From NCBI GenBank assembly GCA_038231955.1, contig JBBSIS010000213.1:1-5414 (forward strand): 5,414 bases of DNA, in the 5' to 3' direction. This DNA comes from CADCTB01 sp038231955. Lineage in GTDB: Bacteria; Actinomycetota; Acidimicrobiia; Acidimicrobiales; AC-14. The notes beneath the pieces were generated by a model, which saw only the letters and a list, made by a program, of their open reading frames with translations, was not told where the DNA came from and did not search any database. Both the position numbers and the translations under genes were made by a program. This document shows positions 1-5,414 of this stretch, in pieces (the stretch's first letter is position 1; every line of letters begins with the position of its first letter).

Positions 1-488
1 AGTGGGCCAGCCTGGCCGATACCATCGCTGCGGACGTCGGATCCGACTGCGTCCATCCGAGCGGCCGGTGGCAGCGCACCGCAACCGACGAACGGGTCGA
101 CGCCGCGCTGTTGTTGCCAGCTATCCGGGGGGCGCTACCCGGCTCCGCTCCTCGCAGCCAAGCCACCGTCGCCGCCGTCGCCGACCAGCTCGGCCGCGAA
201 GGCTACGTGTACCGGTTCCGCCACGACGACCGTCCCCTCGCGGAAGCCGAGGGCGCCTTCGTGCTGTGCGGGTTCCTCATGGCCCTCGCCGCCCATCAGC
301 AGGGACGCCACGCCGAAGCGATGACGTGGTTCGAACGGAACCGGGCCGCGTGCGGCCCGCCAGGCCTGCTCACCGAAGAGTTCGACATCGGCCAACGCCA
401 ACTACGCGGCAACGTCCCCCAAGCCTTCGTCCATGCGCTCCTCCTCGAATGCGCCGCCCGCCTGCCTCGACCGTGGAAGGAAACGTGA
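1..488 (+). CDS. Glycoside hydrolase family 15 (glucoamylase/trehalase-like), C-terminal part
   Basis: The 5' end lies outside the window; 161 codons are readable from base 3 to the TGA at 486-488. The visible part reads like the end of the (alpha/alpha)6-barrel of GH15 enzymes, which hydrolyse alpha-glucosidic bonds in starch-type glucans or trehalose. Family landmarks appear in order: DERVDAALLLP (about 93-125), an ATVAAVADQL helix, the VYRFRHDD segment (about 207-230), EGAFVLCGFL (about 250-280), the GLLTEEFD segment (about 363-386) and GNVPQAFVHALLLECA (about 408-455). The first Glu of TEE (375-377) aligns with the family's catalytic base (AEQ in fungal glucoamylases); that alignment is from memory. 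The preceding catalytic acid is outside the window. The stop overlaps the GTG of the next gene, so the two are probably co-translated. Glucoamylase and trehalase activity cannot be separated from this fragment. Confidence 0.88.
   Translation, partial: WASLADTIAADVGSDCVHPSGRWQRTATDERVDAALLLPAIRGALPGSAPRSQATVAAVADQLGREGYVYRFRHDDRPLAEAEGAFVLCGFLMALAAHQQGRHAEAMTWFERNRAACGPPGLLTEEFDIGQRQLRGNVPQAFVHALLLECAARLPRPWKET
475..482 (+). promoter_or_regulatory. Ribosome binding site for the GTG start at 485
   Basis: A purine-rich GGAAGGAA lies just upstream of GTG 485, inside the last codons of the GH15 gene. It supports this GTG over reading the same open frame further upstream. The spacing is short, so coupling to translation of the upstream gene probably helps initiation. 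Confidence 0.45.
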
Positions 489-1039
489 CCGGCCCAGACC
501 GTCCGCCCCCGGCCCACGGCAACCGCGTCGCGACCCGGCTCCTGCGGGTGCTCACCCCGGCCCGGGCCGCCATCGGCGCCGCCCGGCTGGCGTCCCCGGC
601 CCTGTCGCTGCCGGGAAGCAACGCGAGCCGGCGCGGCGGCGGGGGACGCAAGGTCGTCTGGGTGCTCGGCGCCCGCCAGGTCGGCCAGGCCGCGCTGACC
701 GGTCGAACCCCCACCCCCGCCGTACTGTGGTTGGGGGCCGAGGCCGACGCTGCCCACGCCGCCACCATGGTCGGCCTGGCCGTCTACTCCCGGCGCTACC
801 GGCGCGCCGCGCTCGGCGCCGCCGTTGTCTCCGGGACCCTCGCCGCTGCAGGAGCCTGGGCAGCGCAAAGCGCACCGGCCCCACCAGTTGGCGGCAGCCG
901 GCAGCGGGTGCGGCGCGACCAGCTCGCCGAGCGGCTCGCCAGCCTGGTCGTGCCGGGATACCCGCCCGTGGAGAAGGGGCAGCGGAACCCCGAGCCTGGT
1001 AGCGGAACAATCATCGGATCCGACTCTCGCGGCCGCTGA
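485..1039 (+). CDS. Small protein of unknown function with hydrophobic C-terminal half
   Basis: A 184-residue protein starting at GTG 485, which overlaps the TGA of the GH15 gene and is preceded by GGAAGGAA (475-482). The frame is open further upstream, but that part lies inside the hydrolase gene, so the GTG is the sensible start. Residues 1-55 are rich in Arg, Pro and Ala. Residues 57-72 read VVWVLGARQVGQAALT, followed by a Trp-Leu-Gly-Ala segment with D88 and H91 (DAAHAATM). A hydrophobic, probably membrane-associated stretch lies at about 107-127, followed by a basic, Pro/Gly-rich tail. The layout LGxR..QA...P....LGA..D..HA..M is familiar from small actinobacterial conserved hypothetical proteins, but I cannot assign a function. 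The stop overlaps the ATG of the epimerase remnant (TGATG), which suggests translational coupling. Codon use matches the neighbours, so it is probably a real gene. Confidence 0.65.
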   Translation: MTGPDRPPPAHGNRVATRLLRVLTPARAAIGAARLASPALSLPGSNASRRGGGGRKVVWVLGARQVGQAALTGRTPTPAVLWLGAEADAAHAATMVGLAVYSRRYRRAALGAAVVSGTLAAAGAWAAQSAPAPPVGGSRQRVRRDQLAERLASLVVPGYPPVEKGQRNPEPGSGTIIGSDSRGR

Positions 1040-1167
1040 TGACCGAGGCGGCGCCGTCGGCGGAGCAGTACGAGATCCGATTCGAGGATCAGTGGGCCAC
1101 GATCGTCGAGGTCGGCGGCGGGGTGCAGGCTTACGCGGTCGCCGGCCGGCCCGTCCTCGACCCCTAA
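1039..1167 (+). pseudogene. Aldose 1-epimerase-like gene, truncated after 42 codons
   Basis: Starts at ATG 1039, overlapping the previous TGA by one base, and ends at TAA 1165-1167. The 42 residues begin MTEAAPSAEQYEIRFEDQ and continue with WATIVEVGGGVQAYAVAGRP and VLDP. This resembles the N-terminal beta-strands of the galactose mutarotase (aldose 1-epimerase) superfamily, in which the substrate-diverse actinobacterial members begin with YEIR-type, VVEVGGG and RPVLD motifs. Full-length enzymes have about 290-350 residues, so more than 85 percent is missing, including the catalytic His and Glu, and the product cannot be active. Deleting one A at 1166-1167 would read Tyr-Pro-Val-Glu after Asp-Pro, which fits the family, but the resemblance stops there. 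This points to a breakpoint next to the stop rather than a simple frameshift. Neighbouring a GH15 enzyme fits a former sugar-processing operon. Confidence 0.66.
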
Positions 1168-1178
1168 CCCCGTCGAGG
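1155..1178. repeat. Inverted repeat spanning the stop of the truncated epimerase
   Basis: CCTCGAC (1155-1161) and GTCGAGG (1172-1178) are perfect 7-base complements around a 10-base loop that contains the TAA. A second partner, GACCCTCG (1220-1227), pairs perfectly with CGAGGGTC (1174-1181), so two hairpins are mutually exclusive. No T-run follows either, so an intrinsic terminator is not supported. In DNA this GC-rich, chance is a real possibility. Confidence 0.35.
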
Positions 1179-1372
1179 GTCAGAATTCGAGTTGCGTCGT
1201 CTACGTCGACTGCGCAGCCGACCCTCGTCCTGGAAGAGGAGTTCGGCGTGTTCTCCGTCACGCCGGCACCGGAGCCGAGATGGCAACCCGAGCCTCGTTC
1301 ACCTCAGTTTCAGCGAACCTCGACCATCGCCGTCCGATGGCGGTGGCACATGCCTGAGATAGGCCGGTAGCG
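1168..1372. other. Gene-poor stretch between epimerase breakpoint and exchanger remnant
   Basis: No intact gene is seen on either strand. In the same frame as the exchanger remnant, codons before the TGA at 1355-1357 read GAEMATRASFTSVSANLDHR and then RPMAVAHA. This could be a further decayed part of the same gene, but I cannot match it confidently. Codon composition here is less G/C-biased at third positions than in the flanking operons, which fits non-coding or decaying sequence. No tRNA, direct repeats or transposase remnant were recognised. Confidence 0.4.
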
Positions 1373-1630
1373 GTGTCGGCAGGTCTCCTCGGGGCGCCCG
1401 CCATCGAGAGGGGTCGGACCGGCGTCGGCCTCGGGGTAGTCTTCGGATCCAATATCTTCAATATCGCCGCCCTGTTGGGCTTGAGCTCGGTGGTGGCCAG
1501 GAAGGTACGCATCCGACGCCGGGCCCTCGTTGTCCAGGGCGGCGCCGCCATGTTCGCGACGGTGGTGGTATCAGCACTCGTGTTGGAATGGGTACAGCCC
1601 GCTTCGGGAGCCTCACCCACCGGGGTGTAG
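1373..1630 (+). pseudogene. Remnant of a cation (Na+/Ca2+-type) exchanger membrane protein
   Basis: An open stretch of 85 codons from GTG 1373 to TAG 1628-1630. Its core, ERGRTGVGLGVVFGSNIFNI (about 1402-1461), followed by AALLGLSSVVA, is the kind of sequence found in the alpha-repeat of CaCA-family exchangers, where Asn-containing GSN(I/T)xN motifs line the ion site. An Arg-rich loop (KVRIRRR) then leads into a second hydrophobic segment, FATVVVSALVLEWV. Family members normally have about 300-350 residues and two alpha-repeats; only one repeat is visible. The frame is bounded by TGA 1355-1357 upstream and TAG downstream, no ribosome binding site precedes the GTG, and no partner repeat follows. 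I therefore read it as a decayed fragment rather than a working gene. The family assignment rests mainly on one motif and could be wrong. Confidence 0.5.
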
Positions 1631-1794
1631 TCGACGTTGACGCCGTTGTAAGCGCTCGTCTTGCTCCGAGACGACGAGCTGGAGTCGCCTATGCAATTGC
1701 GATGTTGACTCCTGTCGTCGACCACCACGAGGAACGGGACGAAGCCCTGGCCCGCTACGCCGAGGTGCGTCGGGAGGGACCCGGGGGCCGCTAG
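1588..1794 (+). pseudogene. Possible out-of-frame tail of the decayed exchanger or another lost gene
   Basis: Codons in a different frame from the exchanger remnant end at TAG 1792-1794. The last part, DHHEERDEALARYAEVRREG (about 1720-1779), has strong G/C at third positions and a charged helical character, like the cytoplasmic tail of a real protein. The codons before about 1700 look degraded. One explanation is a frameshift near 1600-1640 in the same former gene. I do not recognise a family, there is no ribosome binding site before ATG 1588, and an independent gene is unlikely. Confidence 0.25.
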
Positions 1795-1810
1795 AGGAGA
1801 AAGACACCTA

Positions 1811-1839
1811 TTGGCCCAGCGCCCGGCATACCCCAGAAT
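1811..1839 (+). promoter_or_regulatory. Possible sigma-70-type promoter for the ABC importer operon
   Basis: TTGGCC (1811-1816) and CAGAAT (1834-1839) are separated by 17 bases and each matches four of six consensus positions of a housekeeping promoter. Transcription would begin at about 1846-1850, immediately before the ribosome binding site. The position, directly upstream of a compact operon and downstream of decayed sequence, is plausible, but short matches like this are weak evidence. Confidence 0.3.
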
Positions 1840-1850
1840 GGCGCTGACAA

Positions 1851-1857
1851 GGGGGAG
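1851..1857 (+). promoter_or_regulatory. Ribosome binding site for ATG 1864
   Basis: GGGGGAG lies 6 bases before ATG 1864, the best-placed Shine-Dalgarno sequence in this region. It shows that translation of the first importer gene was set up to start at 1864, ahead of the in-frame TGA, and not at the downstream GTG 1975. Confidence 0.6.
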
Positions 1858-1863
1858 TTGCCG

Positions 1864-2757
1864 ATGGCCGATCGCCTACGCCTGAGCCTGTACTGCCCGA
1901 CCTGACTTCCGGGCTACCACCTGCCGTTCCTGGCGGCAGGGGCGAACGGTCTGTTCGCCTCCTTCGGTCTGGACGTGGAAATCCTCGAGCCGGCGGGCGG
2001 TCCCGCCAACATCGAGCGGGTGGCCTCAGGCGGGGCCGACTTCTGCCTGACCAGCGTCACCCACTACCTCCGGGCCCGGGCCCGGTCCGGCGATCTGGCC
2101 GCCCGGTTCGTGTCGGTGGTGGTCCGGCGCTCCCCCATGTCGGCGATGGTGGCGGCCGACTCGGCCCTGACCACGCCCCTCGACCTGGCCGGTCTCCGGC
2201 TCGGCGGCCCGGCCGACAGCGGGTTGGTGGCCGAGTTCCTGGCCGGGATGGCTGACCTCGGCATGGTCGCGCCGGTGCTCGTGCCCCTCGACTACGCCCT
2301 GGCCCCGGCGGCCATGGGCCGTGGTGAGGTCGACATGGTGTGCGACTTCGTCGACCTGCTGCCCCGGGTCCGCCTCCAGTCGGGCGTCGCCGTGCGGGCC
2401 GTCCCGCTCGGCTTGGACGTCTATTCGAGCGGGCTGGTGGCGGCCGACCGGTTGTCCGACGGCACGGTGTCCCGCATGCAGAACGCCATGGCCGCCGCCC
2501 TCGAGAGCCAGCGGGCCGATCCCAGGGCCGGCCTGCCGGAGCTGGCCCGCCGGTACCCCGAAGCCGATCCGGTCGATGCCCTGGAGGGCTGGGTCCTCGC
2601 CGAGCCCAACATCTTCACCGGGCCACCGCCCGGGTCGTCCGACCCCGGCACGTGGGCCCGCACCATCGCCCAGCTCGCCGCCGCCCACGGGTTGCCGGCC
2701 CCCGACCCCGTAACCGTCTACCGCCCGGCGGTCCCCGAAGTGTCACCGTCCCGATGA
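1864..2757 (+). CDS. NMT1/SsuA-type ABC substrate-binding protein, interrupted by in-frame TGA at codon 14
   Basis: Read from ATG 1864 this is a 297-codon type 2 periplasmic-binding-protein fold of the NMT1/SsuA/ThiY kind. Typical signs are YHLPFLAA and GLFASFGLDVEI near the N-terminus and GGPANIERVASGGADFCLTS at about residues 45-64. Further on come a TTPLDLAGLRLGG segment, a GRGEVDMVCDF segment in lobe 2 and VYSSGLVAADRL. Codon 14 (1903-1905) is TGA, yet family-like sequence continues in the same frame on both sides, and the ribosome binding site belongs to ATG 1864. If the TGA stops translation, the first usable restart is GTG 1975, which would lose 37 residues including the first strand and part of the ligand cleft. 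No secretion signal or lipobox is present in either version, which is odd for a binding protein; cytoplasmic location is possible. The TGA at 2755-2757 overlaps or abuts the lipoprotein gene. The ligand is unknown. It may be a pseudogene, a sequence error or a recoded gene. Confidence 0.72.
1920..1940 (+). other. Perfect hairpin just downstream of the in-frame TGA
   Basis: CCTGCCG (1920-1926) and CGGCAGG (1934-1940) form a perfect 7-bp stem with the 7-base loop TTCCTGG, beginning 14 bases after the TGA at 1903-1905. This is roughly where bacterial selenocysteine insertion hairpins lie, but the loop does not show a motif I can call a SECIS element. GC-rich coding DNA produces such stems by chance. 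Confidence 0.3.
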
Positions 2758-2764
2758 ACCGCAC

Positions 2765-2769
2765 AGGAG
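2765..2769 (+). promoter_or_regulatory. Ribosome binding site that selects the lipoprotein start at 2778
   Basis: AGGAG lies 8 bases before ATG 2778. An earlier in-frame ATG at 2754 overlaps the previous stop (ATGA) but has no comparable site. It would also add eight residues before the signal peptide, so ATG 2778 is preferred. Confidence 0.6.
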
Positions 2770-2777
2770 TTGCCGGC

Positions 2778-4397
2778 ATGCGCACCATTCGACGGCTGAG
2801 CGTCGTCCTCGTCATGGCCCTGGTGGCCGTCGCCTGCAGCAGTGGCGAGAAGAAGACCACCACCGAGACGGGCCAGGCCTCGACCTCCGTGGCCGCGGCG
2901 ACGCTGAACCCGAACGCCGAGCTCAAGGTGGGCTTCGTCGACGACCAGTACGTGCTGGAGGGCGCCGACGCCAGCCTGGGCGCTTACCCCCTCAACACCA
3001 ATGTCCTGGAGACGCTGACCTACCTGGACGAGAACTACAAGGTGCAGCCCCGCCTGGCCGAGAAGTGGGAGTTCCGGGCGCCCAACACCTGGCGCTTCTA
3101 CCTCCGCAGGGGCGTGAAGTTCCACGACGGTCAGCCCTGGAACGCCCAGGCCGCCAAGACCGGCATCTTCGATCGCGTCGCCGCCCGTCGGGGCGGGGGG
3201 ACGATCAAGGCGGGGCCGAACTCGGTGACGATCATCGACGACTACACCCTGGACTTCACCCCCACCACGCCCAACGTCCGGGTGCCCGAACAGATCGTCC
3301 ACCCCAACAACGCGGCCATCGCCCCCGGGAGCGAGCCCGGCAAGAAGCCGGTCGGGACCGGTGCCTTCAAGTTCGTCGAGTACCAGGCCAAGGAGCGCAT
3401 CGTCGTCGAGCGCAACCCCGACTACTGGGGTGAGAAGGCCAAGGTGGCCAAAATCAGCTTTCGCTTCTATCCCGACGCCAACGCCCGCCTCCTCGCCCTG
3501 CAGGCCGGTGACGTCGACCTCATCTACCAAATCCCCCGCGACGACGTCAAAGGTCTGAAGGACAAGAGCTTCACGGTCATGAACAGTCCGGTGGGCGCCT
3601 ACCGGGCCCTCTACGCCAACGAGTACGGCGACGCCCCGTTCGACAACCTGAAGGACGTCAACGTCCGCAAGGCGGTGGCCATGTCCGTCGACCGGAAGGC
3701 CCTGGTCGACGGCGTGCTGGCCGGCCTGGCCACCCAGGACCAGACCTGGGTGCCGCCCAGCGTGCTGGGCCCCTACGCCAGTGAGATCAAGGGCTTCCAG
3801 TACGACCCCACCCAGGCCAAGGCCCTGCTCGACGGGGCCGGCTGGAAGCCGGGCCCCGACGGCGTCCGGGAGAAGAACGGGCGCAAGCTGAAGCTGGTGC
3901 TCGTGTCCGGGTTCCCGTCGGCCGAGGCCCTGCGGCCCACGCCGACGTTCGTGCAGTCCGAGTTGAAGAAGGTCGGCATCGACGTCGAAATTCAGGAGCG
4001 CCCCGACTCGGCGTCGTTCCAGGCCCTCATGACCGAGAAGAAGGGAGACCTTTTCATCGAGGAGGGCAACCAGAACGACGCCAACGTCGGGTTCCTGCCC
4101 GTGCTCCTCCTCTACACCGGTCCGGCATCGAGCGGCGGAGGCTCCTACCAGGGGATCTCCGCCCCCGGGGAAACCTTCAACAAGCTGATCGAGCCCGCCA
4201 TCACCGAGCCGGATCTGGCGAAGACGCAGCAGAGCGTGGCCAAGGCCCTCAACGAGGCCATCACCGTGCAGGCCACGCTCCTGCCCCTCGCCGGGATCTT
4301 CCGGATTTACGGGATGAAGTCGACGGTCAAGGGGTTCATTCCCCATCCGTCGTTCCTCAACGTCAACTGGCAGGGCGTGGGCCTGGCCGCCAAGTAG
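2778..4397 (+). CDS. Peptide/nickel-type ABC transporter substrate-binding lipoprotein (SBP_bac_5 family)
   Basis: A 539-residue extracytoplasmic solute receptor of the DppA/OppA kind, which captures a ligand at the outer face of the membrane and delivers it to the DppB/DppC channel. Residues 1-19 form a lipoprotein signal peptide (MRTIRR, a hydrophobic core, then VAVA) ending at Cys20, the predicted lipidated residue, followed by a Ser/Thr-rich linker. Family motifs appear in order: NVLETLTYLDE from residue 75, the RPRLAEKW-like QPRLAEKWEF segment, GVKFHDG at 112-118, TGAFKF at 194-199 followed by VVERNPDYWGEKAKV. Later come ALQAGDVDLIYQ, NVRKAVAMSVDRKALVDGVL, a WVPPSVLGPY segment and a GWKPGPDGVREKNG segment. 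Length matches the family. The gene lies directly after the NMT1-type gene and 9 bases before the permease. The ligand could be a peptide, an oligosaccharide, nickel or another solute; sequence alone does not say. Confidence 0.93.
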   Translation: MRTIRRLSVVLVMALVAVACSSGEKKTTTETGQASTSVAAATLNPNAELKVGFVDDQYVLEGADASLGAYPLNTNVLETLTYLDENYKVQPRLAEKWEFRAPNTWRFYLRRGVKFHDGQPWNAQAAKTGIFDRVAARRGGGTIKAGPNSVTIIDDYTLDFTPTTPNVRVPEQIVHPNNAAIAPGSEPGKKPVGTGAFKFVEYQAKERIVVERNPDYWGEKAKVAKISFRFYPDANARLLALQAGDVDLIYQIPRDDVKGLKDKSFTVMNSPVGAYRALYANEYGDAPFDNLKDVNVRKAVAMSVDRKALVDGVLAGLATQDQTWVPPSVLGPYASEIKGFQYDPTQAKALLDGAGWKPGPDGVREKNGRKLKLVLVSGFPSAEALRPTPTFVQSELKKVGIDVEIQERPDSASFQALMTEKKGDLFIEEGNQNDANVGFLPVLLLYTGPASSGGGSYQGISAPGETFNKLIEPAITEPDLAKTQQSVAKALNEAITVQATLLPLAGIFRIYGMKSTVKGFIPHPSFLNVNWQGVGLAAK

Positions 4398-4406
4398 CAG
4401 GGGAGC

Positions 4407-5363
4407 GTGGCCTACATCCTGCGCCGGTGCGTCCTGCTGGTCCCGACGCTGCTCGGCATTTCGTTCCTGGCCTTCGCCATGGCCAACCTGGCCCCCGGGG
4501 ATCCGGCCGAGCAGTACATCCGGCGGGTGTCGGACCACCCGCCGGCGCCGGGGGAGGTCCGCGAGGTCCGCCACGAGCTCGGTCTCGATCGGCCCCTGGT
4601 CACCCAGTACGCGACCTGGGTCGGCCGGGCCGTCCGGGGCAACCTCGGCATCTCCTACTCGACCCGCCGACCGGTGGTCAGGGAGCTGCAGCACCGGATC
4701 CCCTTCACGCTGCAGCTGACGGTGCTGGCGGCCGGGCTGGCCCTGTTGATCGCCGTCCCCCTCGGCATCGTCTCCGCCCTGCATCGCAACAAGATCATCG
4801 ACCAGGCCGCCCGCGTCACCTCGCTGGCCGGAGCGTCGATGCCGAGCTTCTGGCTGGGGCTGAGCCTGATCGTGCTGTTCGCGGTGCGCCTGTCGCTGGT
4901 CCCCGTCGCCGGCCGGAGCGGGTTCCAGAGCTACATCCTGCCGGTGGTGACCCTGGCCGTGGCTCCGGCCGCCGTGCTGTCCCGGTTCACCCGTTCGGCC
5001 ATGCTCGAGATACTCGACGACGACTACATGCGCACCGCCCACGCCAAAGGACTCAGTGCCTGGCGGGCGGTGATCAGTCACGGCCTGCGCAACGCGCTGG
5101 TCCCCTTGCTGACTGCCTTCGGGGTGAGCCTGGGTCACCTCCTGTCAGGCGCGGTGATCGTCGAGACCATCTTCGTCTGGCCTGGCGTGGGCAAGCTGGC
5201 CCTCGACGCCATCCAGCAGCGCGACTACCCCATGATCCAGGGCTTCGTGCTCTACGCCGGGGCGACGTTCGCGGCCATCAACCTCCTGATCGACCTGGCC
5301 TACGGCGCTATCGACCCGCGCATCGCCGCCGCCGGCACCCGGGCGGGCGGAAGCCGCGCATGA
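4407..5363 (+). CDS. ABC transporter permease, DppB type
   Basis: A 318-residue inner-membrane permease (binding-protein-dependent transport system inner membrane component). It begins at GTG 4407 with a typical MAYILRR N-terminus, and AGGGGAG (4399-4405) precedes it, although with unusually short spacing. Six membrane segments are visible at about 8-29, 101-125, 140-160, 176-192, 231-252 and 278-300. LAPGDPAEQY follows the first. The cytoplasmic coupling loop that contacts the ATPase is at 209-235, RTAHAKGLS...HGLRNALVPLL, the usual EAA-like motif of this family. It is followed by GAVIVETIFVWPGVGKL, AIQQRDYPMIQG and a closing IDPRI. All key features and the length are normal, so it should be functional. 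It would pair with a DppC-type subunit encoded next (ATGA overlap) to form the channel for the substrate bound by the preceding lipoprotein. Confidence 0.95.
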   Translation: MAYILRRCVLLVPTLLGISFLAFAMANLAPGDPAEQYIRRVSDHPPAPGEVREVRHELGLDRPLVTQYATWVGRAVRGNLGISYSTRRPVVRELQHRIPFTLQLTVLAAGLALLIAVPLGIVSALHRNKIIDQAARVTSLAGASMPSFWLGLSLIVLFAVRLSLVPVAGRSGFQSYILPVVTLAVAPAAVLSRFTRSAMLEILDDDYMRTAHAKGLSAWRAVISHGLRNALVPLLTAFGVSLGHLLSGAVIVETIFVWPGVGKLALDAIQQRDYPMIQGFVLYAGATFAAINLLIDLAYGAIDPRIAAAGTRAGGSRA

Positions 5364-5414
5364 CGACCGCGGAGGTGATCGCCGCCGAGGCCGCGATCAT
5401 CGTCCCTCCGACCG
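5360..5414 (+). CDS. Start of the next operon gene, probably DppC-type ABC permease (partial)
   Basis: ATG 5360 overlaps the TGA of the permease gene (ATGA) and opens a frame of 18 codons, MTTAEVIAAEAAIIVPPT, running off the window. No domain is visible. The call rests on position: dppB-type genes are nearly always followed by a dppC-type partner, whose N-termini are variable and cytoplasmic before the first membrane segment. Confidence 0.55.
   Translation, partial: MTTAEVIAAEAAIIVPPT

Noticed and set aside
296..1261. Long minus-strand frame across the left block
   Set aside because: Arg/Pro/Gly-rich translation without any recognisable domain, opposite the GH15, small-protein and epimerase sequences.
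1654..1679. Inverted repeat GCTCGTC / GACGAGC as a terminator
   Set aside because: A 7-bp stem without a following T-run inside decayed sequence; not distinguishable from chance.
1258..1728. Minus-strand frame of 156 codons in the corridor
   Set aside because: It mirrors the exchanger-like remnant on the plus strand and has no ribosome binding site or domain; such antisense frames are sometimes annotated but are not convincing.
1168..1863. Insertion sequence, att site, tRNA or CRISPR array in the corridor
   Set aside because: No transposase or integrase fragment, terminal repeats, spaced direct repeats or tRNA fold could be found by eye.
1355..1905. Genome-wide reading of TGA as a sense codon
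   Set aside because: TGA ends the GH15, small-protein, first binding-protein and permease genes with overlapping or abutting starts, and TGG is used normally for Trp, so TGA is a stop codon in this genome.
2340..2777. Upstream extension of the lipoprotein reading frame
   Set aside because: The extension is an Arg/Pro-rich shadow of the preceding gene; the signal peptide and the AGGAG site fix the start at 2778.
2718..5138. Very long open frame on the minus strand opposite the importer genes
   Set aside because: Its protein is low-complexity (Gly, Gln, His, Asp, Val rich) and lies antisense to two clear transporter genes; it is the usual mirror of strong third-position G/C bias.

Overview
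This is a GC-rich fragment with strong G/C preference at third codon positions, GTG starts and many 1- to 4-base start/stop overlaps. It looks like an actinobacterium-type chromosome; no marker gene is present, so nothing more precise can be said. All convincing genes are on the + strand.

Left block (1-1167): the C-terminal end of a glycoside hydrolase family 15 enzyme (glucoamylase/trehalase type) is followed by two overlapping genes. These are a small actinobacterial-style protein of unknown function with a hydrophobic C-terminal half, and the first 42 codons of an aldose 1-epimerase-like gene. The epimerase stops abruptly at 1167, so this was probably a carbohydrate-related operon that has lost its distal end.

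Middle corridor (1168-1863): about 700 bases with no intact gene. It contains what looks like a decayed cation/Ca2+ exchanger (a GSNIFNI motif followed by a membrane segment, with stops on both sides) and an out-of-frame tail with coding-like base composition. It ends in a short promoter-like stretch with a good ribosome binding site.

Right block (1864-5414): a tightly packed ABC importer operon. The order is an NMT1/SsuA-type binding protein without a signal peptide, a peptide/nickel (SBP_bac_5) lipoprotein, a DppB-type permease, and the start of the next gene in the DppC position. Genes 1 and 2 either overlap or lie very close, gene 3 follows after 9 bases, and gene 4 overlaps gene 3 in ATGA, so they are probably co-translated. 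The lipoprotein would capture a substrate outside the cell and pass it to the DppB/DppC channel; the role of the first protein is unclear.

The most notable point is an in-frame TGA at codon 14 of the first importer gene (1903-1905). The reading frame and the family-like sequence continue on both sides of it. The simplest reading is a nonsense mutation or a base error. However, the TGA sits in a C-P-T-(TGA) context and a perfect 7-bp hairpin begins 14 bases after it, so selenocysteine insertion should be formally excluded.
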